From: Grimontia celer
GTDB lineage: Bacteria > Pseudomonadota > Gammaproteobacteria > Enterobacterales > Vibrionaceae
DNA: 64,000 bases
Direction of reading: 5' to 3'
NCBI RefSeq assembly: GCF_900055185.1
Contig: NZ_FIZX01000005.1
Span: 124,001-188,000, forward strand
Shown: positions 1 to 9,807 of the stretch, in pieces
Layout: each line of letters begins with the position of its first letter
How positions within the stretch are numbered: the stretch's first letter is position 1
The notes under the pieces: model-generated
Told to the model about the DNA's origin: nothing
The model's input: the letters and a program-made list of their open reading frames with translations, nothing else
Database searches by the model: none
Made by a program: the position numbers and the translations under genes

Positions 1-1020
1 GAAAGTGACGTGCGCGTATTTTTCGGTTTCAGAAATACGCAGCTGGGTTTTGCCTTGCTTAGACAGCCACTCACCCAGAGTGTTAACCAGGTTTTCTGAA
101 GGGTAAGCACATGCGGTGTCGATGTCTGCCGCATATTCTGTCAGCATCACGAAATCTGCCAGCGCAGCAACCTTGTTACGAGCGAAGCCGTCAAAACCAG
201 GCATGAATGCGCGGGTGATTTGACGCGCGCGGTCAGCGCGGAAGTTCATGAAGATCACTGCGTCGCCGTCGTTGAAAGACGCAACAGTCTGGCCTTCAGT
301 GCGGATTTCAGACGCTTGAACGAATTCATCGTTTTCGTCACGTGCGTAAGCGGCTTCCAGCGCTTCTACTGCAGAGCCGTAAGTGAACGCACCTTTAGCT
401 TCAACCATCAGGTCATAAGCTTTTTCTACGCGATCCCAGTTGTTGTCACGGTCCATGGCGTAGTAACGACCTACGATAGATGCCGTACGGCCTTTACCAA
501 GTTTCGCGAACAAGGCATCAAAGCGTTCCAGTGACGCTTTCGCGCTGCGAGGTGGGGTATCACGACCGTCCAGGAAGCAGTGCAGGTACACTTCCTCAGC
601 ACCACGCTGAACCGCCATTTCAACTGCCGCTGCAATGTGGTCTTCATGGCTGTGAACGCCGCCTGGAGACATCAGGCCCATGATGTGAACCGCTTTGCCT
701 GCTTTCGCTGCTTTGTCGATAGCACCGGTCAGTACTGGGTTATCGAAAAACTCACCATCTTGGATAGCTTTGGTGATTTTAGTCAGATCTTGGTAAACGA
801 TGCGGCCTGCACCAATGTTGGTGTGGCCTACTTCTGAGTTACCCATTTGACCGTCTGGCAAACCAACATCCATACCTGATGCAGAGATCAGGGTGCTGGT
901 GCCCGCCATCAAGCCATCAAGAACAGGTGTATTCGCGTTTGCAACTGCGTTGTCGCTGTTGTCTTCGCGGTAACCCCATCCGTCCAGAATAACGAGTGCC
1001 AAAGGCTTCTTAGCAGACAT
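1..1020 (-). CDS. gpmI: 2,3-bisphosphoglycerate-independent phosphoglycerate mutase (C-terminus cut by window edge)
   Basis: Interconverts 3- and 2-phosphoglycerate in glycolysis, in the cytoplasm, using two Mn2+ ions. The first 340 codons are present; the family is about 510 residues, so the C-terminal third lies outside the window. The start is ATG at 1020 ([10 protein letters not shown]). The alkaline-phosphatase-fold metal motif ILDGWG (Asp13) and the phosphoserine nucleophile in [10 protein letters not shown] (Ser62) are both visible. The gene is divergent from the rhodanese gene, separated by a 448-bp gap. Assignment is very secure; only the 3' part is unseen. Confidence 0.97.
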   Translation of the reverse strand, partial: MSAKKPLALVILDGWGYREDNSDNAVANANTPVLDGLMAGTSTLISASGMDVGLPDGQMGNSEVGHTNIGAGRIVYQDLTKITKAIQDGEFFDNPVLTGAIDKAAKAGKAVHIMGLMSPGGVHSHEDHIAAAVEMAVQRGAEEVYLHCFLDGRDTPPRSAKASLERFDALFAKLGKGRTASIVGRYYAMDRDNNWDRVEKAYDLMVEAKGAFTYGSAVEALEAAYARDENDEFVQASEIRTEGQTVASFNDGDAVIFMNFRADRARQITRAFMPGFDGFARNKVAALADFVMLTEYAADIDTACAYPSENLVNTLGEWLSKQGKTQLRISETEKYAHVTF

Positions 1021-1468
1021 ACGGTGTCCTCTTTATGTCGATTTCAATATTCGTGAATTAGCGTAACTTTACTACATTTTATTGGTTAAGCAGTAGGCAA
1101 ACTTTTTCGCTAAATCTTCAACAAAAACTGTAATGGAGGGTGATGAGTCCCTATTTCACTGGCTTGACGCTGTGTCTTACCTTTTTCAGTGGGTCTCGAG
1201 AATGAAGCCAGCGGAATAAAATTTTGTAGTAAGTAAACAGATCAGTCGTTTAGCTATTGTTGGAGAACAATCGAATCAGCCGAAAAACGGCCAAAAATCA
1301 CATTCTCCCTATTTGTTAGTTATTGAGGCGAATGTGATCGATTTCAAGCTTTTTGATCCTGTTGTCAGTGAGTGGGGGCATGGAAATCCAAGCCCATGCT
1401 GTATTTGCACAGTTTGAAGGTTATACTCGGGTTCGATTTTTTGTGCCGACACTTAGTAGAAGCGAGCC
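1021..1468. other. Intergenic region between gpmI and the rhodanese gene
   Basis: This 448-bp gap must contain two divergent promoters. A TATACT hexamer at 1422-1427 is a plausible -10 element for the rhodanese gene. A 9-bp inverted repeat (ATCACATTC at 1297-1305, GAATGTGAT at 1330-1338) frames 24 bp and contains a CRP-like TGTGAT half. No convincing gene was seen; a 28-codon ATG frame at 1133 lacks a ribosome binding site. Confidence 0.45.
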
Positions 1469-1909
1469 ATGCAGCAGTTTATTGAATTTGTACAAGCCAA
1501 CTTGATCTTGTCCCTAGTGTGGGTGGGTCTGGTTGTTGCGCTGATCCTGTCAGTCATCAAACAGAAAACCGCACTTTATAAAATCATCACGCCAAGCGAT
1601 GCGACCATTCTGGTTAACCGTGAAAAGGGTGTGTTTGTTGACGTTCGTAGCCGCGATGAGTACCGCGCGGGCCATATTGCGGGCGCACTTCACGTTTTGG
1701 CGAAAGACATCAAAGCGAACAACGCCGCTGAGATTGAAAAACACAAGTCTGACCCAATTATCTTGGTGTGTAAGACTGGGCAAACAGCAATTGAAAGTGC
1801 CAACGCACTGGCAAAAGCAGGTTTCGAGAACGTGAACGTTCTGAAAGATGGCCTGATCTCGTGGAATGAGGCGAATCTGCCACTGATCCGCAGCAAGAAG
1901 AAAAAGTAA
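1469..1909 (+). CDS. Membrane-anchored rhodanese-like sulfurtransferase (YibN-like)
   Basis: The 146-residue protein has one N-terminal transmembrane segment (about residues 12-31) followed by a single rhodanese domain (about 40-140). The candidate persulfide cysteine sits in the active-site loop LVCKTGQTA, and the DVRSRDEYRAGHIAGA motif is typical of the fold. The C-terminus is strongly basic (RSKKKK). It lies 100 bp upstream of secB in the same orientation, as E. coli yibN lies near secB, so it probably shares transcription with secB-gpsA. Its physiological sulfur acceptor cannot be told from the sequence. Confidence 0.9.
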   Translation: MQQFIEFVQANLILSLVWVGLVVALILSVIKQKTALYKIITPSDATILVNREKGVFVDVRSRDEYRAGHIAGALHVLAKDIKANNAAEIEKHKSDPIILVCKTGQTAIESANALAKAGFENVNVLKDGLISWNEANLPLIRSKKKK

Positions 1910-2009
1910 CCACGCAACAGGTTCACTATTCTGAAGGCAGCTCAGTGAGCTGCCTGAATCGTTTTAAAATGCGTGAAAGCATTTGTTTAAATAACAAGGA
2001 TTTATCACT

Positions 2010-2483
2010 ATGGCTGAAGCAGCAACCAACCCACAAGCGCAACAGAACTTCGCGATTCAACGCATCTTCCTGAAAGATGTTTCTTTCGAAGCGCCTAACT
2101 CTCCAGAAGTGTTTCAGCAAGAGTGGAACCCAGATGTAAACCTGGACCTGGATACCCAAAGCCGTGAGCTGGGTGAAGGTGTTTACGAAGTGGTTCTGCG
2201 CCTGACTGTAACCGTGAAAAACGGCGACGAGAACGCATTCCTGTGTGAAGTTCAGCAAGGTGGTATCTTCTCTGTAGACGGTATGGAAGCCCCTCAACTG
2301 GCACACTGCCTGGGTGCATTCTGCCCGAACATTCTGTTCCCATATGCGCGTGAAACTATCTCTAGCTTGGTAGTGAAAGGTACCTTCCCACAACTGAACC
2401 TGGCGCCGGTTAACTTCGACGCACTGTTCATGAACTACCTGCAAAGCCAACAAGCGCAAGAAAAAGACGGCGCTGACGCGTAA
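2010..2483 (+). CDS. secB: Protein-export chaperone SecB
   Basis: Tetrameric cytosolic chaperone that keeps preproteins unfolded and hands them to SecA for translocation. The 157 residues match the usual length of about 155. Core motifs are visible: [13 protein letters not shown] near the N-terminus, the central [12 protein letters not shown] strand, and [14 protein letters not shown]. The tail is acidic and glutamine-rich. It begins 100 bp after the rhodanese gene and ends 21 bp before gpsA, the conserved secB-gpsA arrangement. Confidence 0.97.
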   Translation: MAEAATNPQAQQNFAIQRIFLKDVSFEAPNSPEVFQQEWNPDVNLDLDTQSRELGEGVYEVVLRLTVTVKNGDENAFLCEVQQGGIFSVDGMEAPQLAHCLGAFCPNILFPYARETISSLVVKGTFPQLNLAPVNFDALFMNYLQSQQAQEKDGADA

Positions 2484-2504
2484 TAGTAATTTTAAGGTCG
2501 ACAC

Positions 2505-3521
2505 ATGACAGATATCGCCAACGCCAATGTGGCAATGACCGTTCTGGGCGCAGGCTCTTACGGTACGTCTCTCGCAATCTCACTGGCCCGAAACGGCGCC
2601 AATGTGGTGCTGTGGGGGCATGAGCCTGAGCATATGGCGCAGCTCGAAATTGATCGCTCAAACGAAGCGTTTCTGCCGGGTGTCGCATTTCCTGACTCAC
2701 TGATCCTGAGCGCAGATCTTGAAGAAGCGATTCAGGCCACTCAGGACATTCTGGTGGTGGTGCCAAGCCATGTGTTTGGTTTGGTACTGGCACAGGTGAA
2801 ACCTTTCCTTCGTGATGACCAGCGTATTTGCTGGGCGACCAAAGGCCTTGAGCCAGAAACCGGTCGCCTTTTGCAAGACGTTGCGCGCGAGCAATTGGGT
2901 GAGGACATACCGCTGGCGGTGTTGTCTGGCCCAACGTTTGCGAAAGAATTGGCTGCGGGCTTACCGACCGCCATTTCTGTTGCTTCACCAAACACTGAGT
3001 TTCTGGCTGAGCTCCAGGATAAAGTGCATTGTGCGCGCTCTTTCCGCGTTTACGCCAACAGCGACTTTATCGGTATGCAGCTTGGTGGCGCAGTGAAAAA
3101 CGTCATTGCGATTGGCGCGGGGATGTCGGACGGTATTGGTTTTGGTGCTAACGCACGAACGGCGCTCATTACCCGTGGTTTGGCAGAGCTGACGCGTTTA
3201 GGCGTGGCACTCGGCGCAGAGCGCGAGACATTCATGGGTATGGCGGGTTTGGGCGATCTGGTACTGACCTGTACCGACAACCAATCCCGTAACCGCCGTT
3301 TTGGTCTGGCACTGGGTCAAGGTAAAGGCGTTGATGAAGCGCAGGATGAAATTGGTCAGGTGGTCGAAGGCTATCGTAATACCAAAGAAGTTCGTGCGCT
3401 GGCAAAGCGGACTGGTGTTGAAATGCCGATTGTTGAGCAGATTTTCCAGGTGCTGTATGAAGGTAAAGATGCCCGACAGGCAGCGCAGGATTTGTTAGCA
3501 CGTCAACGCACCTCTGAATGA
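2505..3521 (+). CDS. gpsA: Glycerol-3-phosphate dehydrogenase [NAD(P)+]
   Basis: Reduces dihydroxyacetone phosphate to sn-glycerol-3-phosphate, the backbone of phospholipids. The 338-residue protein has an N-terminal Rossmann fingerprint ([11 protein letters not shown]), the substrate-site motif GPTFAKE, and the catalytic lysine in [16 protein letters not shown]. It follows secB by 21 bp and is closed by a hairpin terminator at 3546-3580. Length and motifs match the family throughout. Confidence 0.97.
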   Translation: MTDIANANVAMTVLGAGSYGTSLAISLARNGANVVLWGHEPEHMAQLEIDRSNEAFLPGVAFPDSLILSADLEEAIQATQDILVVVPSHVFGLVLAQVKPFLRDDQRICWATKGLEPETGRLLQDVAREQLGEDIPLAVLSGPTFAKELAAGLPTAISVASPNTEFLAELQDKVHCARSFRVYANSDFIGMQLGGAVKNVIAIGAGMSDGIGFGANARTALITRGLAELTRLGVALGAERETFMGMAGLGDLVLTCTDNQSRNRRFGLALGQGKGVDEAQDEIGQVVEGYRNTKEVRALAKRTGVEMPIVEQIFQVLYEGKDARQAAQDLLARQRTSE

Positions 3522-3545
3522 TTCTTCCGTTCAGTCGGGTCTAAG

Positions 3546-3580
3546 AAAACGCGGGGCTAAGGTCTCGCGTTTTTATTTTT
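3546..3580 (+). terminator. Rho-independent terminator after gpsA
   Basis: Stem AAAACGCG (3546-3553) pairs with CGCGTTTT (3566-3573), extended by G-U and G-C pairs toward the loop and followed by a T-rich run. It ends the rhodanese-secB-gpsA unit. Confidence 0.8.
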
Positions 3581-3750
3581 GCGACAAACAGCAAGGAGAA
3601 GGTCAACCGAGCTGACAGACTGATTGGTAGTGTTGGGTTGTTTGACGTTCTATGTCACACTTAGGTCAATGTTTCGCCGAAATACCTCACGGAGAAAGAG
3701 GTGACGCAGAAACGCAAAGCAATGTTATGACAGCAGATATGGGTAAAAAG

Positions 3751-4596
3751 ATGCAAAGGATGTGCGGTGAAGGCCGCGATAAAAAATGCCAGCAGGAAAA
3801 AGTCTGGAAGGCCATCAAGCTTGAGGCAAAAGAGCACTCAGAGCGTGAACCTATGCTCGCGAGTTTCTTCCACGCCACCATCATTAAGCATGACTCACTC
3901 GGCGGTGCGCTGAGCTATATTCTTGCCAACAAGCTCGCCACGCCTAGCATGCCTGCAATGGCTGTGCGTGAGGTTATCGAAGAGGCATATGCCGGTGACA
4001 AGCGTATTGTTGAATCAGCAGCCTGCGATATTTGTGCGACGGTAGAGCGCGACCCTGCGGTTGAGCTTTATTCTACGCCATTGCTTTACCTAAAAGGCTT
4101 TCATGCACTGCAAGGGTTTCGCGTGGCTAACTGGCTGTGGCATCAAGGCCGCCGTGAATTAGCTGTGTACCTGCAAAACCAGATTTCTGTGGCGTGTCAG
4201 GTGGATGTTCACCCGGCTGCGCGCATTGGCCGCGGTATCATGTTTGACCATGCAACGGGTATCGTTGTCGGTGAGACAGCTGTGATTGAAGACGATGTCT
4301 CCATCCTTCAGGACGTGACCTTAGGCGGTACCGGTAAAGAGTCCGGCGACCGTCATCCGAAAATACGCACAGGTGTCATGATTGGTGCCGGGGCAAAAAT
4401 CCTTGGCAACATTGAAGTGGGCGAGGGAGCCAAAGTGGCAGCATGCTCAGTGGTGCTTATTCATGTGCCGCCGCATACCACGGCAGCGGGCGTACCAGCC
4501 AAGATTGTTGGTGCACCAAGCAGCGATAAGCCTTCGTTCGACATGGATCAGAAGTTCAAATGCGGACAGAGTTTTAATGAAGGCGACGGCATTTAA
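3751..4596 (+). CDS. cysE: Serine O-acetyltransferase
   Basis: Makes O-acetylserine from serine and acetyl-CoA, the first committed step of cysteine synthesis; feedback-inhibited by cysteine in the family. Landmarks are the N-terminal helical domain (EPMLASFFHATI), then the left-handed hexapeptide repeat domain with DHATGIVVGETAVIE and the GGTGKESGDRHPKI loop. The reading frame is open back to an ATG at 3652. Homologues begin close to the KVWKAI segment, so a start among the ATGs at 3727-3760 is preferred; 3751 gives 281 residues against 273 in E. coli. No candidate has a strong ribosome binding site, so the start is uncertain. Confidence 0.93.
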   Translation: MQRMCGEGRDKKCQQEKVWKAIKLEAKEHSEREPMLASFFHATIIKHDSLGGALSYILANKLATPSMPAMAVREVIEEAYAGDKRIVESAACDICATVERDPAVELYSTPLLYLKGFHALQGFRVANWLWHQGRRELAVYLQNQISVACQVDVHPAARIGRGIMFDHATGIVVGETAVIEDDVSILQDVTLGGTGKESGDRHPKIRTGVMIGAGAKILGNIEVGEGAKVAACSVVLIHVPPHTTAAGVPAKIVGAPSSDKPSFDMDQKFKCGQSFNEGDGI

Positions 4597-4631
4597 GCCT
4601 TAAGCTTTAACGCTACTCTGATAACAGATAC

Positions 4632-4663
4632 AAAAACGGAGCCATTTGGCTCCGTTTCTTTTT
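4632..4663. terminator. Bidirectional terminator between cysE and pfkA
   Basis: Stem AAACGGAGCC (4634-4643) pairs with GGCTCCGTTT (4648-4657) around an ATTT loop. A-rich and T-rich flanks allow it to end both convergent genes. Confidence 0.88.
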
Positions 4664-4677
4664 CGACAACCGCTGGA

Positions 4678-5640
4678 TTAGAACAGCTTGGTTGCTACGT
4701 CGTACAGATCCTGACGGAATGGACGGCGCATGTTGTCGATAGCATCGATGATGTCGTGGTGAACCAGCTCTTCACGCTGAATACCCACGCAACGGCCACC
4801 TTCGCCCTGCATCAGCAGGTCAACCGCGTAAGCACCCATGCGGGACGCCAAGATACGGTCGAAAGCACGTGGCTGACCGCCACGCTGGATGTGGCCCAGG
4901 ATGGTCGCACGGGTTTCACGGCCGGTTTCTGACTCAATGTAAGCTGCCAGCTCGTTAGTGTCCGTCATCAGCTCAGTAATCGCGATGATAGCGTGCTTCT
5001 TACCCTTGTAGATACCTTCTTTGATCTTGGCAACCAGTTGCTCTTTATCCAGACCAATTTCAGGAGTGATCAGGTACTCACAGCCACCTGCAATCGACGC
5101 AGCCAGAGTCAGATCGCCACAGTGGCGGCCCATCACTTCAACGATAGAAATACGCTGGTGAGAGGAAGACGTGTCACGCAGACGGTCAATTGCTTCAACA
5201 ACGGTGTTCAGTGCAGTCAGGTAACCAATGGTGTAGTCAGTACCTGGAATATCGTTGTCGATAGTGCCCGGCAGACCGATACATGGGAAGCCCATTTCAG
5301 TCAGCTTCTTTGCACCCATGTAAGAACCGTCACCGCCGATCACAACCAGTGCGTCAATGCCGTGCATCTTCATGTTCTGGATTGCCTGCTCACGCACCTT
5401 CTCGTCTTTGAACTCAGGGAAGCGTGCAGAACCCAGGAAAGTACCGCCTTTGTTGATAATGTCTGAAACGCTGGTGCGGTTCAGTTTCTCGATGCGATTC
5501 TGATGCAGACCCTGATAGCCGTCGTAAATACCGTAAACTTCCAGACCTTCGCTCAGTGCGGCGCGAACAACGCCACGAATCGCTGCATTCATACCCGGGG
5601 CGTCACCGCCACTGGTCAAAACACCAATTTTACTAACCAT
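4678..5640 (-). CDS. pfkA: ATP-dependent 6-phosphofructokinase
   Basis: Phosphorylates fructose-6-phosphate in the key regulated step of glycolysis. The 320 residues match E. coli PfkA in length. Visible motifs are [10 protein letters not shown] (ATP site), [11 protein letters not shown], and the catalytic [12 protein letters not shown] segment carrying the general-base aspartate. The effector-site region is also conserved. It lies downstream of fieF in the same orientation, as in E. coli. The 259-bp gap from fieF should hold its own promoter; none was firmly identified. Confidence 0.97.
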   Translation of the reverse strand: MVSKIGVLTSGGDAPGMNAAIRGVVRAALSEGLEVYGIYDGYQGLHQNRIEKLNRTSVSDIINKGGTFLGSARFPEFKDEKVREQAIQNMKMHGIDALVVIGGDGSYMGAKKLTEMGFPCIGLPGTIDNDIPGTDYTIGYLTALNTVVEAIDRLRDTSSSHQRISIVEVMGRHCGDLTLAASIAGGCEYLITPEIGLDKEQLVAKIKEGIYKGKKHAIIAITELMTDTNELAAYIESETGRETRATILGHIQRGGQPRAFDRILASRMGAYAVDLLMQGEGGRCVGIQREELVHHDIIDAIDNMRRPFRQDLYDVATKLF

Positions 5641-5899
5641 GGTTACCCTCTGACTTTGGGAATTGAAATTTCAAATCCATTTACCGCATGTCGAAACTGC
5701 CATCCCACCCCAGCTTTCCGGTGAAAGTCTTAGCAGGTAACGCGGGTTTGCCCCAACACACGAGACGTGCCAGTTTAGCTTGCTGACCTCGCCTTTGAAA
5801 CTGTAACTTTCCTACTTATGAAAGACTATTACAATTTTGCTAACGTTTTTCGTTGATAAATATCAGTAACCGTTGCAAATATTCGTGCGCTGGCGTGTA

Positions 5900-6796
5900 T
5901 TAAATTTGTTCACGCGGTGATTTTCCTACGATTGAGACCGGATCCTGGTGAATCAGTATGTCTGCGCCCGGGTAGGCCACCTCCAGGCGGTCTTCCACGG
6001 CGTCGGCAATTCGGTGTGCATCAACCAGTTTGAGGTTGTCATCCAGCTCCAGGTGAAGCTGGATAAAGCGCGTCGCACCTGCCTGACGCGTACGCAAATC
6101 GTGTACACCTTCCACGCCCGGCACTGTCGATGCCAAAGTGTAAATCTTCTCCTGGTCTGCTACAGGAAGCTGGTGGTCAAGCAGTGACTGCACGGCTTCA
6201 TACGCCATTTTGAAAGCACTGACCAGAATGAAAATACCGATACCAATGGCGAAAATTGCATCTGCCATCGGGAAGCCATACCAAGCCAACCCAAGCGCAA
6301 CGATAATGGCAATGTTCATGAAAAGGTCAGACTGATAATGCAGGGAGTCCGCTGCTATCGCCTGACTGCCTGTCTTGCGAACCACCCATTTCTGGAACAG
6401 CACCAACCCACCAGTAATAAGCGTCGCGATCGCACTGATGAGCACTCCGGCTTCTGGGTGATGCAACTCGGTGGGCTTAAACAGACGCTCAACGCCATTG
6501 AGCAGCAGGAAACAGGCTGAGCCAACAATAAATGCTGATTGGGCGAGGGCGGCGAGAGACTCGGCTTTGCCATGTCCGAACCTGTGTTCCTCATCGGCAG
6601 GTTGCAGTGCATAACGCACCACCACCAGGTTGGTGACTGAGGCAAGAAGGTCAATCAAGGAGTCGACTAAGGATGCCAGCAAGCTGACTGAACCTGTGTA
6701 CCACCAAGTGAAAAGCTTCATCAGAAGGAGGAAAGTGGCGGTAATGGTCGCTGCCCAGGCAGCGGCCTGAACGAGTCGGGCGTATCTTTCGGTCAT
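5900..6796 (-). CDS. fieF: Cation-efflux pump FieF (Fe2+/Zn2+, CDF family)
   Basis: Proton-driven exporter of ferrous iron and zinc in the inner membrane. The N-terminal half has about six transmembrane segments with paired metal-site aspartates (DSLID near residues 45-49; HYQSD further on); the cytoplasmic C-terminal domain contains [10 protein letters not shown]. The ATG at 6796 (MTERYARLV) aligns with the E. coli start and gives 298 residues; an in-frame GTG lies two codons upstream. The cpxP-fieF-pfkA order is conserved in enterobacteria. Confidence 0.95.
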   Translation of the reverse strand: MTERYARLVQAAAWAATITATFLLLMKLFTWWYTGSVSLLASLVDSLIDLLASVTNLVVVRYALQPADEEHRFGHGKAESLAALAQSAFIVGSACFLLLNGVERLFKPTELHHPEAGVLISAIATLITGGLVLFQKWVVRKTGSQAIAADSLHYQSDLFMNIAIIVALGLAWYGFPMADAIFAIGIGIFILVSAFKMAYEAVQSLLDHQLPVADQEKIYTLASTVPGVEGVHDLRTRQAGATRFIQLHLELDDNLKLVDAHRIADAVEDRLEVAYPGADILIHQDPVSIVGKSPREQI

Positions 6797-6894
6797 GAGC
6801 ACTATCAGCGTGATTTAAGTATGTGCAGTATAACGCTTTTTTAAAATGAATTAACGCATTGCTCTGTTGCTCAATAGCATCGCCCTGAAACGCC

Positions 6895-6918
6895 GAATGC
6901 CGGCAAGTGCCGGCATTC
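6895..6918. repeat. Perfect 10-bp inverted repeat between cpxP and fieF
   Basis: GAATGCCGGC (6895-6904) pairs with GCCGGCATTC (6909-6918) across AAGT. It lies just after the cpxP stop but lacks a T-run on either strand, so it may be an RNA 3'-end stabiliser rather than a classical terminator. Confidence 0.65.
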
Positions 6919-6946
6919 AGGGGAACCTATTGGTGTGAAAGGGCAA

Positions 6947-7429
6947 TTAGCCGCGTTTCTCCATGCGTTTTTGCATGCGCTCAGCCATTTTGTCCATATT
7001 TTCTTTTACCTGAACTTTTTGCTCAGGGGTCAGAATGGTCATCATTTCGTGCTGGCCTTTCATCATGGCTACACGGCGCTCAACCTGTTGGTCGACCATC
7101 TTCTCTGCCAGTGCACGCACCGCAGCTTCGTCGAAATTATCTGCCAGCATCAGCGCTTGCATTTGTTGGCGGTCAGCCATCATCTGAGTGCGGAATTCGC
7201 CCTTGCTCGCCTTCATGTCTTCGCGTTTTTGTTCACGCAGTGTTTTGAGTTCTGCTTTTTGCTCGTCGGTTAGGTCTACGCCACGCAGAAGGTGTTTACC
7301 CATCATGCCCTTACCGCCGTGCATACCTTCACCATCGTGATGTTTGCCGCCAAATGCCATGGCAGACATTGAGCCCATCATCAGAGGCAGGGCGATAACA
7401 GTTGCAGCAATACGTTTTGAAAATTTCAT
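6947..7429 (-). CDS. cpxP: Periplasmic Cpx-pathway chaperone/inhibitor CpxP (Spy family)
   Basis: The 160-residue protein has a cleavable signal peptide (about residues 1-25, ending AMA) and two LTxxQ-type repeats (LTDEQKAEL and LTPEQKVQV) that define the CpxP/Spy fold. It is rich in His, Met, Lys and Glu, as in CpxP. In E. coli CpxP binds the CpxA sensor domain and damps signalling, and delivers misfolded proteins to DegP. Its position divergent from cpxRA, with GTAAA boxes between, supports CpxP over Spy. Confidence 0.92.
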   Translation of the reverse strand: MKFSKRIAATVIALPLMMGSMSAMAFGGKHHDGEGMHGGKGMMGKHLLRGVDLTDEQKAELKTLREQKREDMKASKGEFRTQMMADRQQMQALMLADNFDEAAVRALAEKMVDQQVERRVAMMKGQHEMMTILTPEQKVQVKENMDKMAERMQKRMEKRG

Positions 7430-7487
7430 GGTGTTCTCTCCGGTTTTTGTTGTGTCGCTTGATGGGAGTAACTTTACCCACTGGGAT

Positions 7488-7533
7488 GTAAACCGGTGTT
7501 CTGCCTACGTAAAGCAATGTAAAGGCGGGTAAA
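7488..7533. promoter_or_regulatory. CpxR operator array between cpxP and cpxR
   Basis: Three GTAAA pentamers occur at 7509-7513, 7519-7523 and 7529-7533, exactly 10 bp apart, matching the CpxR box GTAAA-N5-GTAAA plus one extra half-site. A fourth GTAAA lies 21 bp upstream (7488-7492) and an inverted copy (TTTAC) at 7473-7477. The site suggests Cpx control of both cpxP and cpxRA. Confidence 0.85.
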
Positions 7534-7608
7534 CCTAAGACTTACACATGGAATCAGTTCAGGGATTGGCGGATACTAGCTTTAATGAAATCGTATTAGG
7601 CGCACACC

Positions 7609-8304
7609 ATGGCAAACATTCTTCTTATTGATGACGACACAGAACTGACCAGCCTGCTTCACGACTTGCTGGAGCTTGAAGGCTATCAGGTGGACATCGC
7701 CAATAACGGTCAGGAAGGTCTGGATAAGATCAGTGAAAGCACCGATTTGGTGCTGTTGGATGTGATGATGCCGGTATTGAACGGAATGGAAACCTTGCGC
7801 CGTCTTCGTGATACCTGGGAAACTCCGGTATTAATGCTGACCGCTAAAGGTGAAGAGATTGACCGCGTGATGGGGTTGGAACTCGGCGCGGATGACTACC
7901 TGCCCAAACCGTTCTCTGATCGTGAGTTGCTTGCACGCATGCGCGCTATCCTCCGTCGCACTGCGAAAAACGGTGATGAAAAGCGCGCAGATGACCCACA
8001 GGACAAGCTGGAATATCAGGATATCGTGATTTATCCGGGTAAGATGGAAGTGTACTGCCAGTCTCAGTTAATTGAGATGACAGGGACAGAAACGGCCTTG
8101 CTGGCTTACTTGGTTAAGCAGCCGGGCAATGTCGTGGCCAAAGCTGATATCAGCCTGAATGTGCTTGGAAAGCGTCTTGCCCCGTTTGATCGCGCCATCG
8201 ACATGCATATCTCCAACATCCGGAAAAAATTGCCTGAGCGTGAAGACGGTAAGCCCCGCATAAAAACTTTGCGTGGCCGTGGTTATTTGCTGGTGGAGGC
8301 GTAA
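7609..8304 (+). CDS. cpxR: Envelope-stress response regulator CpxR
   Basis: OmpR/PhoB-type regulator of 231 residues. The receiver domain (1-115) has the acidic pocket IDDD (residues 7-10), phosphoacceptor Asp51 in LLDVMMP and the conserved lysine in LPKPF (Lys100). The winged-helix DNA-binding domain (about 133-231) ends with RGRGYLLVEA. It overlaps the cpxA start by one base, so the two genes are translationally coupled. It should bind the GTAAA array just upstream. Confidence 0.96.
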   Translation: MANILLIDDDTELTSLLHDLLELEGYQVDIANNGQEGLDKISESTDLVLLDVMMPVLNGMETLRRLRDTWETPVLMLTAKGEEIDRVMGLELGADDYLPKPFSDRELLARMRAILRRTAKNGDEKRADDPQDKLEYQDIVIYPGKMEVYCQSQLIEMTGTETALLAYLVKQPGNVVAKADISLNVLGKRLAPFDRAIDMHISNIRKKLPEREDGKPRIKTLRGRGYLLVEA

Positions 8305-9674
8305 TGAAGCTGCCGACCATTAAAAGTCTTTATGGCCGTATCTTTGCCATTTTCTGGCTAACGCTTTTGTTGGTATTGATTGCAGTATTGGCCGCACAAA
8401 ACAGCGACCCACGCCAGCAACATACCTTGCCGACAGCGGTGAAAGCTGAGTTTGCACAGCTGTCAGAAAAAGTATCAGCTGAGGTGTCCCGTATGCATGG
8501 GACACTGAAACAAAAGCTGATCAGGCTGCAAAAGAAACAACCAGACCGCAAGCCCGTGAAGTTTTACTTCACCACTCTTGATGGCGAATTGTTGGAAAGA
8601 GGACATCATGGCAGCAGCCGGATGTTGAAGAATTTCACGTCGCTGGCTGATGACCCGGAAGACCCGATGCAACGCCTCTATGGCCGTTGGATGCTGGCTG
8701 GTCCTTTTTTGATTGATGATGGTAGCGAACAGGCGTTGATGTATGTCGGTAAACTTTGGCGAGAGAAGCCGCCATTTTACGTGCAAATTCTCGACAGGCC
8801 ATTTCAGCTTCTTCTGGTAACCATGGTGGTGAGTACACCTTTGTTGCTTTGGTTGGCATGGGCGGTGACACGTCCGGCACGTCGCTTACAGGCAGCGGCA
8901 GAGCGTGTAGGAGAAGGGCGTTTTGAAACTGATCCCTCTTTGGAAAAAGGGCCGCGTGAGTTCGTGCAGGCCGGTGCCAGCTTTAATCAGATGGTGACAG
9001 CTCTGAATCAAATGATCAGCGGTCAACAGCGATTGCTATCGGACATATCCCATGAGCTTCGATCTCCTCTGACCCGACTGCGAATGGCCAATGCACTGGC
9101 CATTCGAAAGCAGGGCGAAAGCCCTGATTTAACTCGTATTGATACCGAAGCTGAACGTATGGAGCAGATGATCGCTGATTTGCTCTCTCTTTCCCGTATG
9201 CAGCTCAACAGCCATGCTGAACGGGAAGAGTTTACCCTTACTGAGCTTTGGGAAACCTTGCTGCAGGACGCTGAATTTGAGGCAGGGGAGAGTGGAAAAA
9301 CGCTGGTGTATAACACGATCCCTGAGGCAAAAATTGAAGGTAATGGAAACCTATTGTGCAGCGCACTGGAAAATGTGGTGCGCAATGCCATCAAGTACGC
9401 GGATGCCAAAGTGGATGTGGTGTTTTCACTCTCGGGCCGTGAGTTGACGGTAAAGGTCAGTGATGACGGTGAAGGCGTACCGGAAGAAATGTTAGATGAC
9501 ATTTTCCGCCCGTTTTACCGGGTCTCGACGGCGCGAGACAGGCAAAGCGGCGGCACTGGATTGGGGCTTGCAATCACTGACAGTGCAATGCGTCAGCATA
9601 ATGGCAGTGCTAAAGCGACGCTGAACAGCCTAGGTGGTTTAACCGTTCACCTGACACTGAAGACGTTAAGCTGA
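8304..9674 (+). CDS. cpxA: Envelope-stress sensor histidine kinase CpxA
   Basis: Inner-membrane kinase/phosphatase for CpxR. It has transmembrane segments at about 11-31 and 167-187 enclosing a periplasmic sensor domain, then a HAMP linker, an H-box with His250 (SDISHELRSPLTRLR) and an ATPase domain with N-box (NVVRNAIKYA), G1 (DDGEGVPEE) and G2 (GGTGLGLAI). The 456 residues match E. coli CpxA (457). The periplasmic domain is where CpxP inhibition would act. Confidence 0.96.
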   Translation: MKLPTIKSLYGRIFAIFWLTLLLVLIAVLAAQNSDPRQQHTLPTAVKAEFAQLSEKVSAEVSRMHGTLKQKLIRLQKKQPDRKPVKFYFTTLDGELLERGHHGSSRMLKNFTSLADDPEDPMQRLYGRWMLAGPFLIDDGSEQALMYVGKLWREKPPFYVQILDRPFQLLLVTMVVSTPLLLWLAWAVTRPARRLQAAAERVGEGRFETDPSLEKGPREFVQAGASFNQMVTALNQMISGQQRLLSDISHELRSPLTRLRMANALAIRKQGESPDLTRIDTEAERMEQMIADLLSLSRMQLNSHAEREEFTLTELWETLLQDAEFEAGESGKTLVYNTIPEAKIEGNGNLLCSALENVVRNAIKYADAKVDVVFSLSGRELTVKVSDDGEGVPEEMLDDIFRPFYRVSTARDRQSGGTGLGLAITDSAMRQHNGSAKATLNSLGGLTVHLTLKTLS

Positions 9675-9807
9675 TAATTTAGTCAGCAAAATTTACGATA
9701 AACCTCTCATATTTGAAACACTTTGCTAACCTTATTGATAAGTTTGATGGAGAGAGGTTGCCTCTCTCCCTACCTATGTAGTTGAAGGCTTAGCGGAGAG
9801 GCTACTC

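Noticed and set aside
1133-1219. Short ATG-started frame of 28 codons in the gpmI-rhodanese gap
   Set aside because: No ribosome binding site, no recognisable motif, and length within chance expectation.
7609-9674. Possibility that the regulator-kinase pair is another OmpR-type system
   Set aside because: Adjacent cpxP, GTAAA boxes, CpxA length and the fieF-pfkA neighbourhood make Cpx the clear assignment.
9694-9701. TACGATAA resembling the -10 of a flagellar sigma-28 promoter upstream of the MCP gene
   Set aside because: No matching -35 (TAAA) at the required distance, so support is too weak to list.
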